DNA of 64,000 bases from Mycobacterium senriense (GTDB taxonomy: Bacteria; Actinomycetota; Actinomycetes; Mycobacteriales; Mycobacteriaceae), in NCBI RefSeq assembly GCF_019668465.1, contig NZ_AP024828.1, positions 372,001-436,000 on the forward strand, given 5' to 3'. Both the position numbers and the translations under genes were made by a program. Below the pieces are notes generated by a model. It had not been told where the DNA came from. It made no database searches and saw only the letters and a program-made list of their open reading frames with translations. This document shows positions 17,291 through 26,184 of this stretch, in pieces (the first letter of the stretch is position 1; each line of letters begins with the position of its first letter).

Positions 17291-18094
17291 ATGGAATCAC
17301 CGGAGCTTGCCCGCCCCTTTGCGCCGCACCGCCAACGTGCCTACATCGGTCTCCTTTCCGTCGTTGGGGTCGTCTTCATCTTCATGACCATCGCCGAGGC
17401 CACCAGGCTGCTGCCTCCGACGCTGACCGTGGATGTGGCGGCGAACCTGATCTTCGGCATCCCCGTATTGCTGCTGCCGCTCATCTTGTTCTGGAAGGCA
17501 CGAGGTGAGCAGCAATCGCGTTTACAGCTAGCGTCGGAACTGACGCTGATCTACATACCTTTGACGGCAGGTAGCCAGCTGACATATGAGTTGCCGTTTC
17601 TGCTCGGCCACCCGTTCAACCTGTGGACTCTCACGACCGACCCCGGCTGGCGGTGGCTGTGGTGGCAATACGGCTTGGCCGACACCCGCTACCGCAGCAA
17701 CGATCCCTGGATCTTCGGATTGGAATTCGCCGCGGTGCTCGTCGGCGTCGTGCTCACGATCTCGTGGTTGCGCCTGTTGCGCAAGGGTTTACCCGACGAG
17801 TCGCGGATCAAGAGTCTGTGGTTGGTGTTCTTCGGCATCACGGTCCTGCTCACCGGAACCGTCGTGTACTACGTCACCGAGATCCGGGCGGGCTTCAACG
17901 ACATCGGTCAGGGAGCTTACGGCCTGTGGTTCAAGCTGGTCGGCGAGAACGTCCCCTACATGATCCTGCCGGTATTCGTGCTCTATGCCGTGTACCTTCA
18001 GGTCGATTACCTGACCAGACGCGCCGGAGCGACGGCACGCACGGCCGCATCTGTCAGCACCGGAACCGATTCCGCGGCATCCGTGCCCGCGTGA
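17291..18094 (+). CDS. polytopic membrane protein of unknown function
   Basis: A 267-residue protein with about six or seven hydrophobic helices (near 17-38, 48-66, 79-101, 136-158, 174-195, 217-237) and a short Ala/Thr/Ser tail. Charged and aromatic residues sit within or near the helices (ELTLIYIPLT, PWIFGLE), weakly recalling EXPERA/emopamil-binding proteins, but I would not assign it. GGTAGGAG precedes the ATG. It ends 4 bp from the convergent TetR gene. No transporter signature is seen. Confidence 0.6.
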   Translation: MESPELARPFAPHRQRAYIGLLSVVGVVFIFMTIAEATRLLPPTLTVDVAANLIFGIPVLLLPLILFWKARGEQQSRLQLASELTLIYIPLTAGSQLTYELPFLLGHPFNLWTLTTDPGWRWLWWQYGLADTRYRSNDPWIFGLEFAAVLVGVVLTISWLRLLRKGLPDESRIKSLWLVFFGITVLLTGTVVYYVTEIRAGFNDIGQGAYGLWFKLVGENVPYMILPVFVLYAVYLQVDYLTRRAGATARTAASVSTGTDSAASVPA

Positions 18095-18098
18095 TGCG

Positions 18099-18932
18099 TC
18101 AATCGGCAGCTACGGCTCGCACGAAGTTTGCGGTGAATGCCTCGCACGTAGTGTCCATGTCAGGCACATCGATCACAGCGGCGGCCGATAGCGCGGGTCG
18201 GCCAAGCATGTGCAGCAGCATCGGGCCCATCAGTTGCTGAATGAGCAACGGCGTGGGCGAATCGCGTAGCCGTCCTCGTTGCACTTGTGTATTCAGCCAG
18301 GTGCCAAGCACTTCCAGCATCCGCGGAATGGCGTGTTGGGCAAGTGTCTGGACGGTCGGGCTGGTGGGACGGGCGAACACCTCGGCGAGGATCGCCGGCG
18401 CGACCCGGGGTTCGCGACCCAGTGCTGTCGCCAGCGCCTGATACAGGCGCCGCACCGTAGCGGTCAGGTCGTCAGTGGCGGTGTCGAGGACATCCTCGAG
18501 ATCAGGGATGGGACTGTGGTGTTCGAACACGATCCGCAGTAGTTCATCGCGACTGCCGAAGGCCATGTAGAGACTGTGCGCCGCACAGTCGGCACGCGCG
18601 GCGATGGCCTCCAAAGTCGCTGCTGCTAAACCGGATTCGCTGATCAACGCGGCCGCCGCAGCCAACGCCCGGGCCCGGACAGGCAACTGTCCACCTGGGT
18701 CCACCCCGACAGCGCGGACAGCCTCGTCCAACGCGGCCCGAGTGCCGCCAAGACGGCGCAGCAGAGTGCTACGCGAGATCCCAGCCTCACGCGCGATAGC
18801 CAGCACCGGCACATCGGCTACGTCCATGCCCCGCTTCTCGGCAGCCCGTAGTGCCGCCTGCACGAGTTCCTTGGCAACCGGGAGTTCCTCAACATCAGGG
18901 CGGCTGTCGAGCCTAGATGGCGCGGCAGTCAT
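18099..18932 (-). CDS. TetR-like regulator with two helix-turn-helix modules
   Basis: A 277-residue protein, longer than usual. A first TetR-like HTH lies at about 20-75 (LAIAREAGISRSTLLRRLGGTRAAL) and a second, more canonical one at 86-135 (LEAIAARADCAAHSLYMAFGSRDELL), followed by a single ligand-binding domain. The ATG at 18932 has GAGGAG 8 bp upstream. It is divergent from mmpS-mmpL, the classic layout for a TetR controlling an MmpS/MmpL exporter (as with MmpR5 or Rv1353c-like genes, although those families differ). Confidence 0.82.
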   Translation of the reverse strand: MTAAPSRLDSRPDVEELPVAKELVQAALRAAEKRGMDVADVPVLAIAREAGISRSTLLRRLGGTRAALDEAVRAVGVDPGGQLPVRARALAAAAALISESGLAAATLEAIAARADCAAHSLYMAFGSRDELLRIVFEHHSPIPDLEDVLDTATDDLTATVRRLYQALATALGREPRVAPAILAEVFARPTSPTVQTLAQHAIPRMLEVLGTWLNTQVQRGRLRDSPTPLLIQQLMGPMLLHMLGRPALSAAAVIDVPDMDTTCEAFTANFVRAVAAD

Positions 18933-18970
18933 GCTATAAACTCCTCTGGAATTAGATACAAGCCGCAATT

Positions 18971-19016
18971 ACTGTCTGTACCAGTTAGGTTAACACGGTG
19001 AGACGATGCTTCACCG
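18971..19016. promoter_or_regulatory. inverted repeats in the TetR/mmpS divergent region
   Basis: ACTG-N7-CAGT (18971-18985) and CGGTGA-N9-TCACCG (18996-19016) both lie between the TetR gene and mmpS. Either could be the operator; the second is longer and nearer mmpS. Confidence 0.35.
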
Positions 19017-19054
19017 CGATGTCGCCACCGCGCAGCTGAATGAGAACGGGACCC

Positions 19055-19498
19055 ATGAAGAGGCTTTCGATCGGCCGCCGGCTCCAACGGTCCTGGGTCG
19101 TTCTGGTCGCGCTCATTGTGGTCGCCGCCGCGGGCTCGGGCGTCTATCGACTGCATCGCATCTTCGGCTCGAATAATGACACCTCGACCCCCGGCCCCAT
19201 CGGCAACGACGTCAACTACAACCCAAAGCACATCACCTTGCAGGTGTTCGGCGACCCCGGAACGGTGGCCACCATCAACTATCTCGACATCAACGTGCAG
19301 CCGCAGAAGGTCATGAACGCACCCCTGCCGTGGTCGCTGCAGATGGTAACCACCCAGCCCGGGGCCTTCACCAACCTTGTGGCACAAGGCAATAGCAACA
19401 CACTGGGCTGCCGCATCATCGTGGACGGCGAAGTCAAAGACGAAAGGACCGTCAACACCGTGAACGCGTACACGTTCTGCCTGGTGAAGTCCGCATGA
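19055..19498 (+). CDS. MmpS family membrane protein
   Basis: A 147-residue MmpS protein: basic cytoplasmic N-terminus, one membrane helix (about 14-36), then a periplasmic beta-rich domain with the family pattern YNPKHITLQVFGDPGT and two late cysteines (CRIIVDGEV and TFCLVKSA). MmpS proteins are accessory subunits of MmpL transporters that export siderophores or lipids. Its TGA overlaps the mmpL ATG (ATGA). ATG 19055 is preferred because the basic pre-membrane segment begins there. Confidence 0.92.
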   Translation: MKRLSIGRRLQRSWVVLVALIVVAAAGSGVYRLHRIFGSNNDTSTPGPIGNDVNYNPKHITLQVFGDPGTVATINYLDINVQPQKVMNAPLPWSLQMVTTQPGAFTNLVAQGNSNTLGCRIIVDGEVKDERTVNTVNAYTFCLVKSA

Positions 19499-22407
19499 GC
19501 GATCGTGACGAGCCGCGGCGCTCGGTACCGCGGATGCTGCTGCGGTTCTCGGTGCCAATCGCGGCTTTCTGGCTTGCCGTAGCGGTCGTCACCAATGTTT
19601 ATGTGCCGCAACTGGAAAAGGTCGCCCAGGCACACAACGTGGCACAAAGCCCACAGGACGCACCGGCGCTGCTGGCCAGTAAACGCATCGGCAAGGTGTT
19701 CAAGCAATTCGATTCCGACAGCGCAGCGATGATCGTGTTGGAAGGCGATCAGCCGCTCGGAGCCGACGCACACCACTACTACGACGGCCTGATCAAGAAG
19801 CTCGCGCAGGACACCAAGCATGTACAGCACATCCAGGATTTCTGGGGGGACCCGCTGACCGCCTCGGGGTCCCAGAGCGACGACGGTAAGGCCGCCCTGG
19901 TGCAGGTGAACCTCGCCGGTAACCAGGGCCAGTCGCTCGCCAATCAGTCGGTAGATTCGGTGCGCGACATCGTGGCTCACTCGTCGCCGCCGCCGGGGGT
20001 GAAGGTGTATGTCACCGGCGCCGCCCCGCTGGTCACCGATCAGTTCGAGGTGGGCAGCAAAGGTACTTTGATGGTCACGTTGATCACCATCGCGGTGATC
20101 ATAGTCATGCTGTTCTGGGTCTACCGTTCTCTGGTCACCGCGATTCTCGTGCTGTTCACGGTGATGATCGAGTTGACCGCGTCCCGCGGAGTCGTCGCCC
20201 TGTTGGCGAACTCCGGAATCATCGGGCTCTCAACGTACTCGACGAATCTGCTGACTCTGCTGGTGATCGCCGCCGGAACGGACTATGCGATCTTCATCCT
20301 TGGCCGCTATCACGAAGCACGCCATATCGGCCAAGATCGGCAGACCGCCTTCTACACGATGTACCGCGGGACCGCACACATCATCTTGGGCTCGGGTCTC
20401 ACGGTCGTGGGCGCGGTGTTCTGTCTGCACTTCACCAGGCTTCCCTACTTTCAGACCATGGCCATTCCAGCTGCGACCGGCGTCCTTGTCGCGCTGGCAG
20501 CCGCATTGACCCTGGCGCCGGCGATTTTGGCCGTCGGCCGCCATTTCGGTCTGTTCGACCCCAAACGCGCGATGCGCACCCGCGGCTGGCGGCGCATCGG
20601 AACCGGCATCGTGCGCTGGCCCGGCCCCATCCTTGTCGCCACGGTCGCGGTGGCGCTGATCGGCCTGCTGGCACTGCCCGGATACACGACGAGCTACGAC
20701 GCCCGCAAGTACATGCCCGCCGATTCGCCGGCCAACCTCGGCTACGCCGCCGCCGAGCGACATTTCGGCGAAGCCCGACTCAATCCCGAACTGCTGATGG
20801 TCGAGGCCGACCACGATATGCGCAATCCCGCCGACATGCTCGTCGTCGAACGGATCGCCAGAGCCATCTTCCACCTGCCCGGCATTCAGAAAGTGCAGGG
20901 GCTCACCCGGCCGCAGGGAACCCCAATCGTGCACACCTCGATACCGTTTCAGATCAGCGCGGGAAACGTCGGGAACATCGAGAACCTGCAGTACCAGAAA
21001 GACCGTGCAGACGACCTGCTCAAGCAGGCCGACCAGATACGCCACACCGTCGGCATCCTGAATCAGCAGTACGCACTGCAGAAGAACCTTGCCGCCTCTA
21101 CCCACGACGAGACCCAAAGCTTTCATGACACCATCGGTACCATCAACGAACTGCGCGACGAGATCGCCGATTTCGACGACTTCTTGCGCCCGATTCGCAG
21201 CTATTTCTACTGGGAAAAACACTGCTACGACATCCCGGCCTGCTCGGCGATCAGAAACGTCTTCAACGCCATCGACGGGATCGACCAACTCAGCCAACAA
21301 TTCACCACACTCACAGCGAGTCTGGACAAGCTGGATGCGGGCCAACAAAAACTCGTGACGCTGCTACCACCGCAGATCGCCGATCAGGAGAAAAATTTAC
21401 GGCTGACGCTGTCCAACTACGCCACCAACTCGGGAATCAACGCCCAAACCCGGGCCAACACCGACACCGCGACCGCGCTGGGTCAGGCGTATGACGCCGC
21501 CAAGATCGACGACTCCTTCTTCCTGCCGCCCGAGGCCTTTGCCAACCCCGAGTTCCAACGCGGCCTGAAACTGTTCTTCTCCCCGGACGGCAAAGCCACC
21601 CAAATGATCATCACCCACGAGGGCGATCCCGCCACCCCACGCGGCATCGCCAGCATCGACCAGATCAGAAATGCGGCCAAAGACGCGGTGAAGGGCACCA
21701 TATTGGCCGGCTCCCACATCTACCTTTCCGGCACCGCCGCGACCTATAAGGACATCCAAGAAGGGGCGACCTACGACCTGATGATCGCGGCAATGGCGGC
21801 GCTGAGCCTGATTTTCTTGATCATGTTGTTCATCACGCGAAGCCTGATCGCCGCGATCGTCATCGTGGGTACCGTCGCCCTGTCGCTGGGCGCCTCGTTC
21901 GGCCTATCGGTGCTGCTCTGGCAGGACATACTCGGCATCCAGTTGTACTGGATCGTGCTGGCGCTGGCCGTCATCCTGCTACTGGCGGTGGGATCGGACT
22001 ACAACTTGTTGCTCATCTCCCGGTTCAAAGAAGAAGTCCACGCCGGAATCAATACCGGCATCATTCGCGCCATCGCCGGCAGCGGATCAGTGGTCACCTC
22101 CGCCGGCCTCGTGTTCGCGGCCACCATGGCCTCCTTCGTGTTTGCCGACCTACGCGTGCTCGGTCAGATCGGGACCACCATCGCGCTGGGTCTGCTGTTC
22201 GACACCCTGATCGTGCGCGCATTCATGACACCGTCCATCGCCGCGCTGCTGGGGCGCTGGTTCTGGTGGCCGCTGCGGGTGCGACCGCGCCCGGCCAGCA
22301 CGATGCTGCGTCCCTACGGACCGCGCCCCGCGGTACGCCAGCTGCTGCTCTGGGAAGACGGAGACCCAGTGGTGACCCCTGACGGCGCCGTCACCACCCA
22401 AAGATAG
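19495..22407 (+). CDS. MmpL family RND transporter
   Basis: A 970-residue proton-driven exporter with 12 predicted membrane helices in two halves. Each half has the MmpL proton-relay signature: GTDYAIFILGRYHE near 261 and GSDYNLLLISRFKEE near 831. A large periplasmic domain with coiled-coil character lies between helices 7 and 8 (about 480-700), as in MmpL4/MmpL5. It follows mmpS with an ATGA overlap and precedes a small membrane gene by 9 bp. The pairing suggests siderophore, drug or lipid export; cargo is unknown. Confidence 0.94.
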   Translation: MSDRDEPRRSVPRMLLRFSVPIAAFWLAVAVVTNVYVPQLEKVAQAHNVAQSPQDAPALLASKRIGKVFKQFDSDSAAMIVLEGDQPLGADAHHYYDGLIKKLAQDTKHVQHIQDFWGDPLTASGSQSDDGKAALVQVNLAGNQGQSLANQSVDSVRDIVAHSSPPPGVKVYVTGAAPLVTDQFEVGSKGTLMVTLITIAVIIVMLFWVYRSLVTAILVLFTVMIELTASRGVVALLANSGIIGLSTYSTNLLTLLVIAAGTDYAIFILGRYHEARHIGQDRQTAFYTMYRGTAHIILGSGLTVVGAVFCLHFTRLPYFQTMAIPAATGVLVALAAALTLAPAILAVGRHFGLFDPKRAMRTRGWRRIGTGIVRWPGPILVATVAVALIGLLALPGYTTSYDARKYMPADSPANLGYAAAERHFGEARLNPELLMVEADHDMRNPADMLVVERIARAIFHLPGIQKVQGLTRPQGTPIVHTSIPFQISAGNVGNIENLQYQKDRADDLLKQADQIRHTVGILNQQYALQKNLAASTHDETQSFHDTIGTINELRDEIADFDDFLRPIRSYFYWEKHCYDIPACSAIRNVFNAIDGIDQLSQQFTTLTASLDKLDAGQQKLVTLLPPQIADQEKNLRLTLSNYATNSGINAQTRANTDTATALGQAYDAAKIDDSFFLPPEAFANPEFQRGLKLFFSPDGKATQMIITHEGDPATPRGIASIDQIRNAAKDAVKGTILAGSHIYLSGTAATYKDIQEGATYDLMIAAMAALSLIFLIMLFITRSLIAAIVIVGTVALSLGASFGLSVLLWQDILGIQLYWIVLALAVILLLAVGSDYNLLLISRFKEEVHAGINTGIIRAIAGSGSVVTSAGLVFAATMASFVFADLRVLGQIGTTIALGLLFDTLIVRAFMTPSIAALLGRWFWWPLRVRPRPASTMLRPYGPRPAVRQLLLWEDGDPVVTPDGAVTTQR

Positions 22408-22416
22408 GAGCGACGC

Positions 22417-22905
22417 ATGGCCTTCGGTTTGTATAGCTTTCTCACCATAGTCGTTGCGGCGCTAGGACTTACGTTTATCGGCTGCGCGTTCCTGTTCATC
22501 AGTCGGTTAGAGGCTCGAAAGCCCGCCGCGTTGGGCGAAACAGTAGGCGCTCACAAAACGGTTCTAGCGAAACTCCGTAAGCGCCAACCCATGTCGCAGG
22601 ACGAGCTCGACTACGCGCGCGAAATCGTTTCTGATTGCCGCTCACCGCTCGCCCTCGCGATACCGGCCACCCTGTTTTCAATGGCATGCTTCTATGTGTT
22701 CGGCTGTCTGCAGCAACTCCACGGTGCCCCACCGTCGATTCGGACATTCATCGGGGGGCTCCCCGCGATCGGCGCCACCAACCTGACCATGCAGCTGCTC
22801 AGGGTCGCGCGGCTGAAAGGGCGGCTCCAGGAGGCGATTGCCACCGCGCGCGTCGCCCGATGTGCTGACCAAGGCGTAGCCGGCCCGCCATTCATGTCTG
22901 GCTGA
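22417..22905 (+). CDS. small membrane protein in the mmpS-mmpL operon
   Basis: A 162-residue protein with a first helix at about 5-28, a charged cytoplasmic segment (LGETVGAHKTVLAKLRKRQPMSQDELDYAREIV), then two helices near 76-98 and 106-126. AGGAG precedes the ATG and it starts 9 bp after mmpL, so it is co-transcribed. I recall similar proteins beside some mmpL genes of non-tuberculous mycobacteria but know no function. A third subunit or stabiliser of the transporter is the simplest guess. Confidence 0.65.
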   Translation: MAFGLYSFLTIVVAALGLTFIGCAFLFISRLEARKPAALGETVGAHKTVLAKLRKRQPMSQDELDYAREIVSDCRSPLALAIPATLFSMACFYVFGCLQQLHGAPPSIRTFIGGLPAIGATNLTMQLLRVARLKGRLQEAIATARVARCADQGVAGPPFMSG

Positions 22906-22968
22906 TGTATGCACATTCCCTAAATTCTTTCCGAGGCCGGGGGTCACGGGCAGGGCCAGGATGGGCAC

Positions 22969-23487
22969 ATGGTTGCATGGTCACCCATGAGCGACGCCGA
23001 CGCAGCATCGATCCGAGCTGCGCGAAGTGACTGGATCAGCGAGCACCTCGAGACGTATTTGTCTTCGGGTGGCGCGCGGGGCCACATCATGGATGTGAGC
23101 GCCGTCGGGGGTCGCGAACTGACCACGCACTGCCTGATCAAGGTTGTGGGTCGCAAGTCGGGGCAGAGCTATGTCAGACCGTTGATCTACGGCAACGTCG
23201 GCGGCGAAATCGTGATCGTCGCTTCCAAGGGAGGCGCCGACTCGCATCCGCAGTGGTACTTGAATGTCCGACAGAGCAACACGATCGGCGTTCAGATCGC
23301 CACCCAGGCATTCGAGGCCACTTGGCGGGAGCCCGAAGGCGAGGAACGCCACGAGGCATGGGCGTACATGGCTCACCTGTACCCGCCGTACCTCACCTAC
23401 CAGAGGTCGACGAGTCGTCAGATCCCGCTGGTGATGTTGGCGCCCGTGCGGGCAATCGACGTCTTCTCTGCCGAGGACTTGGGGTAG
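22969..23487 (+). CDS. Ddn-like deazaflavin (F420)-dependent nitroreductase family protein
   Basis: A 172-residue split-barrel protein. KVVGRKSGQSYVRPLIYG (about 58-75), VIVASKGGADSHPQWYLNV (82-100) and WREPEGEERHEAW are the hallmarks of the DUF385/Ddn family that uses F420H2. The second ATG (22987) is possible; 22969 has AGGATGGG just upstream. Natural substrates include menaquinone-like compounds in characterised members. F420 supply would come from genes such as fbiA/fbiB at the far end of this window. Confidence 0.87.
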   Translation: MVAWSPMSDADAASIRAARSDWISEHLETYLSSGGARGHIMDVSAVGGRELTTHCLIKVVGRKSGQSYVRPLIYGNVGGEIVIVASKGGADSHPQWYLNVRQSNTIGVQIATQAFEATWREPEGEERHEAWAYMAHLYPPYLTYQRSTSRQIPLVMLAPVRAIDVFSAEDLG

Positions 23488-23584
23488 CCGTCACTCGGCG
23501 ATAGCAGAGACATCACCACTTGTGATGTGATAGGACGCGATCCATTCGTCCGCGCTGTCGCAGCCTCCGGAAGCGAAGAACACA

Positions 23585-24814
23585 ATGACCGAACCGAGAT
23601 CCACCACCTGCGCGATTGCCGGGGGTGGTCCCGCCGGAATGATTCTCGGCCTGCTGCTGGCTCGGGCCGGTGTCGAGGTCACCGTATTCGAGAAGCACGC
23701 CGACTTCCTTCGTGACTTTCGCGGTGACACCGTGCACCCGGTCACCTTGCGATTGCTCGACGAACTTGGGTTGTTCTCCCGCTTCGATGGGCTGCCGCAC
23801 AGCAAGTTCAAAAAGGCCGAGTTTGAAATTAATGGACGCCAAGTCACTTTCGTCGACTTCGGCCGCCTGCGCCTACCCCATCGCTATATCGCGTTGGTGC
23901 CTCAATGGGATCTCCTCGACCTGCTCGCCGAGGCCGGCAAGGACGAACCAACGTTCACCCTGCGGATGCAGACCGAGGTTACCGGGCTGCTGCGCGACGG
24001 TGACACCATCACCGGTGTGCGCTACCAGGGACCCGACGGCCCCGGAGAACTGCGCGCCGACCTCACGGTGGGTTGCGACGGCCGTACCTCGACCGTGCGC
24101 CGCGAAGCCGGGCTGGCCGCGCGCGAGTATCCAGTCCCGTTTGATGTCGGGTGGTTTCGACTCGACGCCAAGGAGGAAGTGAAATATCAACTCACACCAC
24201 GCACATCGCCGACCTTGACGCTGCTGCTGATACCGCGGGAAGGCTACTTCCAGGCCGGGTGCTTCCTGCCCAAAGGCGGCGAGCAACAATTGCACGCCCG
24301 CGGAATCGACACCTTTCGTGCTGAGGTAGCCGACCTGGTCCCCGAAGCCTCGGTGCAGAACCTCACATCGTGGGACGACGTCAAAGTTCTTGACGTTCGG
24401 GTGAACCGGCTCCGTCGTTGGTACCGGGAGGGACTGCTGTGTATCGGGGACGCCGCCCACGCGATGTCTCCGGCCGGCGGAGTCGGGATCAACCTTGCGA
24501 TCGCCGACGCCGTGGCCGCGGCACGACTGCTGGCCGGCCCCCTGTTGGCGCATCGGCTCACCACCCGTGATCTGGGCGGCGTCCAGCGACGCCGATACCT
24601 CCCCGCGGCCGTGACGCAGACCGTGCAGCAGGCCGCGGCGCGATTCCTGATCCCCGTCGTCCTGCGTGGCGAGGTCAAGCCGCCGCCACCCATTGTCATC
24701 AACTCTGTCGCAAGGCTTTTCGGGTGGATTCCGTCGCTGGCGGCCGTCCCCGCCTATGCCATCGGCGTCGGCTTACTCCCGGAGCATGCTCCCCAGTTCG
24801 CACGCCGGAACTGA
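23585..24814 (+). CDS. FAD-dependent aromatic-type monooxygenase (FAD_binding_3)
   Basis: A 409-residue group A flavoprotein. GGGPAGM (13-19) binds the ADP moiety, the RxxGDTVHP segment (45-52) and VGCDGRTSTVRR (about 158-169, DG motif) follow, and GDAAHAMSPAGGVGINLAI near 288 contacts the flavin ribityl. It probably hydroxylates an aromatic or polycyclic substrate with NAD(P)H and O2. The C-terminus has a hydrophobic, possibly membrane-associated stretch. The ribosome-binding site is weak. Substrate unknown. Confidence 0.88.
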   Translation: MTEPRSTTCAIAGGGPAGMILGLLLARAGVEVTVFEKHADFLRDFRGDTVHPVTLRLLDELGLFSRFDGLPHSKFKKAEFEINGRQVTFVDFGRLRLPHRYIALVPQWDLLDLLAEAGKDEPTFTLRMQTEVTGLLRDGDTITGVRYQGPDGPGELRADLTVGCDGRTSTVRREAGLAAREYPVPFDVGWFRLDAKEEVKYQLTPRTSPTLTLLLIPREGYFQAGCFLPKGGEQQLHARGIDTFRAEVADLVPEASVQNLTSWDDVKVLDVRVNRLRRWYREGLLCIGDAAHAMSPAGGVGINLAIADAVAAARLLAGPLLAHRLTTRDLGGVQRRRYLPAAVTQTVQQAAARFLIPVVLRGEVKPPPPIVINSVARLFGWIPSLAAVPAYAIGVGLLPEHAPQFARRN

Positions 24815-24853
24815 TTCACGATGGACCTGCGCCTTCAGGGACCGTCTGGCCTC

Positions 24854-25234
24854 TCATTCGATACGTTCGACCCACTGAGCCCGTGACGGCCCCGGCTCGA
24901 AAGGGTCGCCGAAGTACTGGGTCTCGTGGACCACTTCCCCGCCCTCGAATTCCATGATGCTGACCGTATAGAACGGTTGCGCGTCATAGGTCAGGACGAG
25001 TTCACTGATCCAGAGGTCCGCGCCGCCGAGCATTCGTCGCACGGTGAACCGTTTCGTGTTCGGCTGGGCGGCGCGTGACGCATGGATGTTGGCCCGGCCC
25101 CGGATCCGTTCGCCCGATTGGGGATAGTCCAAAACCGCATCAGCTCGGTAGATTTCGTGTTCCGCCGCAAAGTCGTTGGCATCGGAGGCCGCCCAATGCC
25201 GCCGGAGCGCATTCCGCACGTCGTCATCACTCAT
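24854..25234 (-). CDS. SnoaL-like / NTF2-fold protein
   Basis: A 126-residue single-domain protein. DDDVRNALRRHWAASDANDFAAEHEIYRADAVLDYPQSGERIRG is typical of SnoaL-like NTF2 folds, which act as cyclases, isomerases, hydrolases or binding proteins. ATG 25234 has GAGGGA upstream. It is convergent with the FAD monooxygenase and divergent from the next SDR. No catalytic role can be read from the residues. Confidence 0.78.
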   Translation of the reverse strand: MSDDDVRNALRRHWAASDANDFAAEHEIYRADAVLDYPQSGERIRGRANIHASRAAQPNTKRFTVRRMLGGADLWISELVLTYDAQPFYTVSIMEFEGGEVVHETQYFGDPFEPGPSRAQWVERIE

Positions 25235-25413
25235 GGCTATCCCTCTTCCCAGCGGATGCATCAACGCCGATCCCGCACCATAGCCCTCACAGCGGCCACC
25301 CGGGTTAACAACGCCTGAAGAGGTGTCACATGCGCTGACGCCGCCTTTACCGAGGTCTACCGCAGGCGTATCGTTCCGGCTGGCCGTTGGGACTTGCCAG
25401 GGAGGGACCGCTG

Positions 25414-26157
25414 ATGAGTCGTGTCGCGGTGATCACCGGGGCGAGCCGGGGAATCGGCGCGGCGACCGCACTAGTCCTCGCGGAGCGCGGGTTTCGGGTG
25501 GTGGTCAACTACCGGTCCAGCGCCCAAGAAGCGGACGACGTGGTCAACGCCGCGACCTCGGCCGGGGGTGAGGCCGTCGCGATTCGGGCCGACGTCACCG
25601 AACCCGACGATGTCGCCGCGCTGGTCAACGAGACCAACGAAAAGTGGGGCCGTGTCGATGCGCTGGTCCACAACGCATTGATCCCCTACGACGTCACCTC
25701 GTTCGCGGATCTGAGCTGGGAGCACCTCGGCGGCAAGCTGGACCGGGAGCTGCACGCCGCCTTCCTGGTTACCAAAGCCGTTGTACCGGACATGATTTCC
25801 CGTAATTACGGCCGCCTGGTCTATCTCACCACAATATTGTCCCGGCGGCCCCGAGCCGGCATGATCACGGTGGGCACCGCGAAGGCGGCGATGGATCAGT
25901 TTGTCCGCTACGTCGCACTCGAGCTGGCGCCGCACGGAATCACCGCCAATCTGGTGTCGCCCGCCACGGTCGGCGATGCAACGGCGAACTCGCTGCTGGC
26001 GAGCGACGAGGTGCGTCAGCTGGGCGCCGCCAACCCGATGGGTCGCCTGGTCCGTCCCGACGAGGTGGCGAAGACGGTTGCCTTTTTGGCTAGTGAGGAT
26101 TCCGGGTTCACCACCGGCCATTGCCTGGAGGTCAACGGCGGCCTCGCGATGAATTGA
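25414..26157 (+). CDS. SDR-family protein with altered active site
   Basis: A 247-residue SDR. The cofactor loop TGASRGIG (8-15) is intact and R12 and the VNYRSS loop suggest NADP(H). The catalytic centre is not canonical: the Tyr of YxxxK is V153 (K157 remains), the Ser position is T139/T140, and NNAG is HNAL (87-90). Residual activity, a changed mechanism or a binding role are all possible. GGGAGGGA supports ATG 25414. It precedes the NMT1-like gene by 27 bp, so the two are probably co-transcribed. Confidence 0.85.
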   Translation: MSRVAVITGASRGIGAATALVLAERGFRVVVNYRSSAQEADDVVNAATSAGGEAVAIRADVTEPDDVAALVNETNEKWGRVDALVHNALIPYDVTSFADLSWEHLGGKLDRELHAAFLVTKAVVPDMISRNYGRLVYLTTILSRRPRAGMITVGTAKAAMDQFVRYVALELAPHGITANLVSPATVGDATANSLLASDEVRQLGAANPMGRLVRPDEVAKTVAFLASEDSGFTTGHCLEVNGGLAMN

Positions 26158-26184
26158 CGGCGGGTCGCCGGGAAAGGGGTCGGC

